Shown in pieces: positions 62,205-64,000 of a stretch of DNA of 64,000 nt. This stretch comes from Hydrocarboniphaga sp. (GTDB lineage Bacteria > Pseudomonadota > Gammaproteobacteria > Nevskiales > Nevskiaceae). Made by a program: the position numbers and the translations under genes. The notes below the pieces were generated by a model. The model ran no database searches, was not told the origin of the DNA, and saw only the letters and a program-made list of their open reading frames with translations. Where the stretch lies: positions 1 through 64,000 of the forward strand of contig NZ_JAQGNT010000026.1 in assembly GCF_028291725.1 (NCBI RefSeq). The letters run 5' to 3'. Position 1 is the stretch's first letter. Every line of letters starts with the position of its first letter.

Positions 62205-62325
62205 GTACGACACACTCTCCGTCGGGCGGGAGAGGGAAAATGCAGCGGCAATTCAGTCGTGATGGAGGCCCCCTTGAGTCAAGGGGGCCGGCTCGCGACA
62301 GCGAGCGGGGGTTCTGGAAGCAATG
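62205..62325. repeat. Palindromic repeat block downstream of purA
   Basis: CTCCGTCGGGCGGGAGAG, then GCCCCCTTGAGTCAAGGGGG and GGCTCGCGACAGCGAGCGGG: three short palindromes in about 120 bp. No gene is seen between purA and the tRNA. Confidence 0.5.
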
Positions 62326-62361
62326 CGTGCCGCAGCGCGCAGCGCTGCAAGAGGCACCAAC

Positions 62362-62384
62362 AAAAAAACCGGCATAAGCCGGTT
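62362..62384 (-). terminator. Terminator of tRNA-Leu
   Basis: On the minus strand AACCGGC-TTAT-GCCGGTT is followed by a run of T, just beyond the tRNA 3' end. On the plus strand it could also stop purA transcripts. Confidence 0.75.
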
Positions 62385-62391
62385 GTTTTGT

Positions 62392-62476
<85 letters not shown>

Positions 62477-62520
62477 ACTATTGCCCCGCTGCAGGCATTT
62501 GCCGAGCAGCGAGGGCGCGA

Positions 62521-62549
62521 ATTGTGGCGATGAGCGTATGCTTTGTCAA
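62521..62549 (-). promoter_or_regulatory. Sigma-70 promoter of tRNA-Leu
   Basis: Minus strand TTGACA (perfect -35) and CACAAT with a 17-nt spacer, 44 nt before the tRNA. The -35 box overlaps the first base of the rnr start codon on the other strand. Confidence 0.75.
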
Positions 62550-64000
62550 TGAAACGAAAGAACGACTCTCAAAACTCACGTAACAACTCTTCCGCGACTC
62601 CCGACTGGCAGGCTCGCGATCCGAACTACCACGCCGAACAGGGGCGCTACGAGGACCCGGTTCCGTCGCGCGCCTTGATCCTGCAAACCCTGGTCGATCA
62701 CGAAGGGCCGTTGAATGTCGACGACCTGATCGGCCACTTCAAGCTGACCAAGCTCAACCAGCAATCGGCGCTGGAGAAGCGCCTCGGCGCGATGATCCGC
62801 GATGGCCAGGTGGTGCAGAACCGCCGGGGTGCCTTCGGGCCGGTCGCGCAGATGAACGCGATCGCCGGTGTCGTGCAGGCGCATCGCGATGGCTTCGGCT
62901 TCCTGTGCCGCGATGAGGGTGGCCCGGATATTTTCCTGCCGCCGCGGCAGATGCGCTCGCTGATGAATGGCGACCGCGTGCTGGTGCGCATTACCGGAAC
63001 CGATTTCAAGGGTCGCCCCGAAGGCTCGCTGGTCGAGGTGCTGGAGCGCGGCTCGCGCGAAGTCGTCGGCCGTATGCATGTCGATCAGGGCATCGCCTAC
63101 GTGATTCCGGATAACCCGCGCGTGCAGCAGGATCTGCTGATTCCGCAAGACGCCAGCATGGGCGCCAAGCACGGCCAGATGGTGGTCGCCGAAATCGTCG
63201 CGCCGCCGGGCAACCGCACCTTGCCGGTCGGCAAGGTGCTGGAGATTCTCGGCGACCATCTGGCGCCGGGCATGGAGATTGAGGCGGCGGTGCGCGCGCA
63301 CAGCCTGCCCAACGAATTCCCCGACAACGTGCTGCGAGAAGCCGAAAGAATTCCCGACACCGTTCAACCGCAGCAGATCAAGGGCCGGGTCGATCTGCGC
63401 GATCTGCCGCTGATGACCATCGATGGTGCCGATTCGCGCGACTTCGACGACGCGGTCTACGCCAAGACCATGCGCAAGGGCCCGTTCGGCACCGGCGGAG
63501 GCTGGACGCTGTGGGTCGCGATCGCCGACGTCGCCGCCTATGTCACGCCGGATTCCGAGCTCGATCACGAAGCGGCGGCACGCGGCAACTCGGTGTACTT
63601 CCCGCAGCGCGCGATCCCGATGTTGCCGGAGAAGCTGTCGAACGGCCTGTGCTCGCTGAACCCGAACGTCGACCGTTTGTGCATGGTCTGCGAGATGCGC
63701 GTGAAGCCCGATGGCGAAGTCGCCAAGTCGACCTTCTTTGAGGCCGTGATGAATTCGAAGGCGCGCCTGGTCTACGAAGACGTCGCGGCGATTCTGGAGA
63801 ACCCGAACGGGCCCGAAGCAGCCAAGGTGCCGCATGCGGTGCCGCATCTGCAGGTGCTGAAGGATCTGTTCGAGGCGTTTTACAAGGCGCGCGAAAAGCG
63901 CGGCGCGATCGACTTCGAAACCACCGAGACCAAGATCGTGTTCGGCGACGAGCGCAAGATCGATCGCATCGTGCCGGTGAAGCGCAACATCGCCCACCGG
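62549..64000 (+). CDS. rnr: Ribonuclease R (5' part; runs off the window)
   Basis: A 3'-5' exoribonuclease that degrades structured RNA. About 484 residues are in the window with no stop. N-terminal winged helix (RALILQTLVDHEGPLNVDDLIGHF), cold-shock domains (FGPVAQMNAIAGVVQAHRDGFGFL, VGRMHVDQGIAYVIP), then the start of the RNB catalytic domain: TIDGADSRDFDDAVYA with the four Asp metal ligands, VAIADVAAYV and EKLSNGLCSLNP. ATG 62549 is the most plausible start. It is divergent from tRNA-Leu and follows purA, as in many gammaproteobacteria. Confidence 0.95.
   Translation, partial: MKRKNDSQNSRNNSSATPDWQARDPNYHAEQGRYEDPVPSRALILQTLVDHEGPLNVDDLIGHFKLTKLNQQSALEKRLGAMIRDGQVVQNRRGAFGPVAQMNAIAGVVQAHRDGFGFLCRDEGGPDIFLPPRQMRSLMNGDRVLVRITGTDFKGRPEGSLVEVLERGSREVVGRMHVDQGIAYVIPDNPRVQQDLLIPQDASMGAKHGQMVVAEIVAPPGNRTLPVGKVLEILGDHLAPGMEIEAAVRAHSLPNEFPDNVLREAERIPDTVQPQQIKGRVDLRDLPLMTIDGADSRDFDDAVYAKTMRKGPFGTGGGWTLWVAIADVAAYVTPDSELDHEAAARGNSVYFPQRAIPMLPEKLSNGLCSLNPNVDRLCMVCEMRVKPDGEVAKSTFFEAVMNSKARLVYEDVAAILENPNGPEAAKVPHAVPHLQVLKDLFEAFYKAREKRGAIDFETTETKIVFGDERKIDRIVPVKRNIAHR

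Noticed and set aside
62576-63997. A 473-codon minus-strand frame at the right edge
   Set aside because: It is the antisense of rnr, whose plus-strand frame has all RNase R motifs but runs off the window.

Overview
The window is 64 kb of high-GC chromosome from a gammaproteobacterium. Signs of this are the tsaE-amiC-mutL-miaA-hfq-hflX-hflK-hflC-hisZ-purA-rnr string, the pcnB-folK-dNK-panBCD-pgi block, a RecBCD complex, and the PA2778/PA2779-type pair. Nevskiales or a Xanthomonadales-like lineage would fit, but I cannot fix the genus from sequence alone. Almost all genes are core metabolism and maintenance. One clearly AT-richer gene next to tRNA-Glu (33892-36318) stands out as acquired.

Layout. 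1-0.7 kb: C-terminal part of a Kup potassium transporter. 0.76-9.3 kb: the 2-methylcitrate (propionate) operon prpB-prpC-acnD-[GIY-YIG gene]-prpF on the minus strand, with divergent regulator prpR and a putative sigma-54 promoter. 9.4-23.5 kb: DNA repair block of ogt, lhr, recC, recB, recD. 23.7-25.5 kb: secreted alpha/beta hydrolase, orphan Phd-type antitoxin, secreted SRPBCC protein. 25.5-33 kb: heavy-metal resistance, with a His-rich CzcI-like protein, a CzcCBA-type RND pump, and a MerR regulator divergent from a CDF exporter across a recognisable MerR operator. 33.1-33.7 kb: unknown Ala/Lys/Pro-rich membrane protein. 33.9-36.7 kb: a restriction-like PD-(D/E)XK nuclease fused to a P-loop NTPase (candidate single-gene phage defence) at the 3' side of tRNA-Glu(CTC). 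36.8-44.1 kb: pcnB, folK, deoxynucleoside kinase, panB, panC, panD, a 2OG-Fe(II) oxygenase-like gene, pgi. 44.2-48.7 kb: PA2779/PA2778-like pair, queG, nnr, tsaE. 48.8-62.2 kb: amiC, mutL, DUF898, M48 peptidase, miaA, hfq, hflX, hflK, hflC, DUF2065, hisZ, purA. 62.4-64 kb: tRNA-Leu(CAG) and the 5' part of rnr.

The most distinctive feature is the density of small palindromic repeats. At least three families begin and end with GTAG/CTAC, as REP elements do. A fourth carries an ATTCCC-N8-GGGAAT core like neisserial dRS3. They fill all junctions of the prp operon, separate recC from recB, supply stop codons to prpR, queG and the RND pump gene, and one is inserted in frame inside lhr. A small GIY-YIG nuclease gene sits tightly between two 87-bp dRS3-like units, suggesting a nuclease-repeat partnership. 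The purA leader contains a separate oddity: tandem 100-bp duplications of the purA start region that form two overlapping upstream mini-ORFs.
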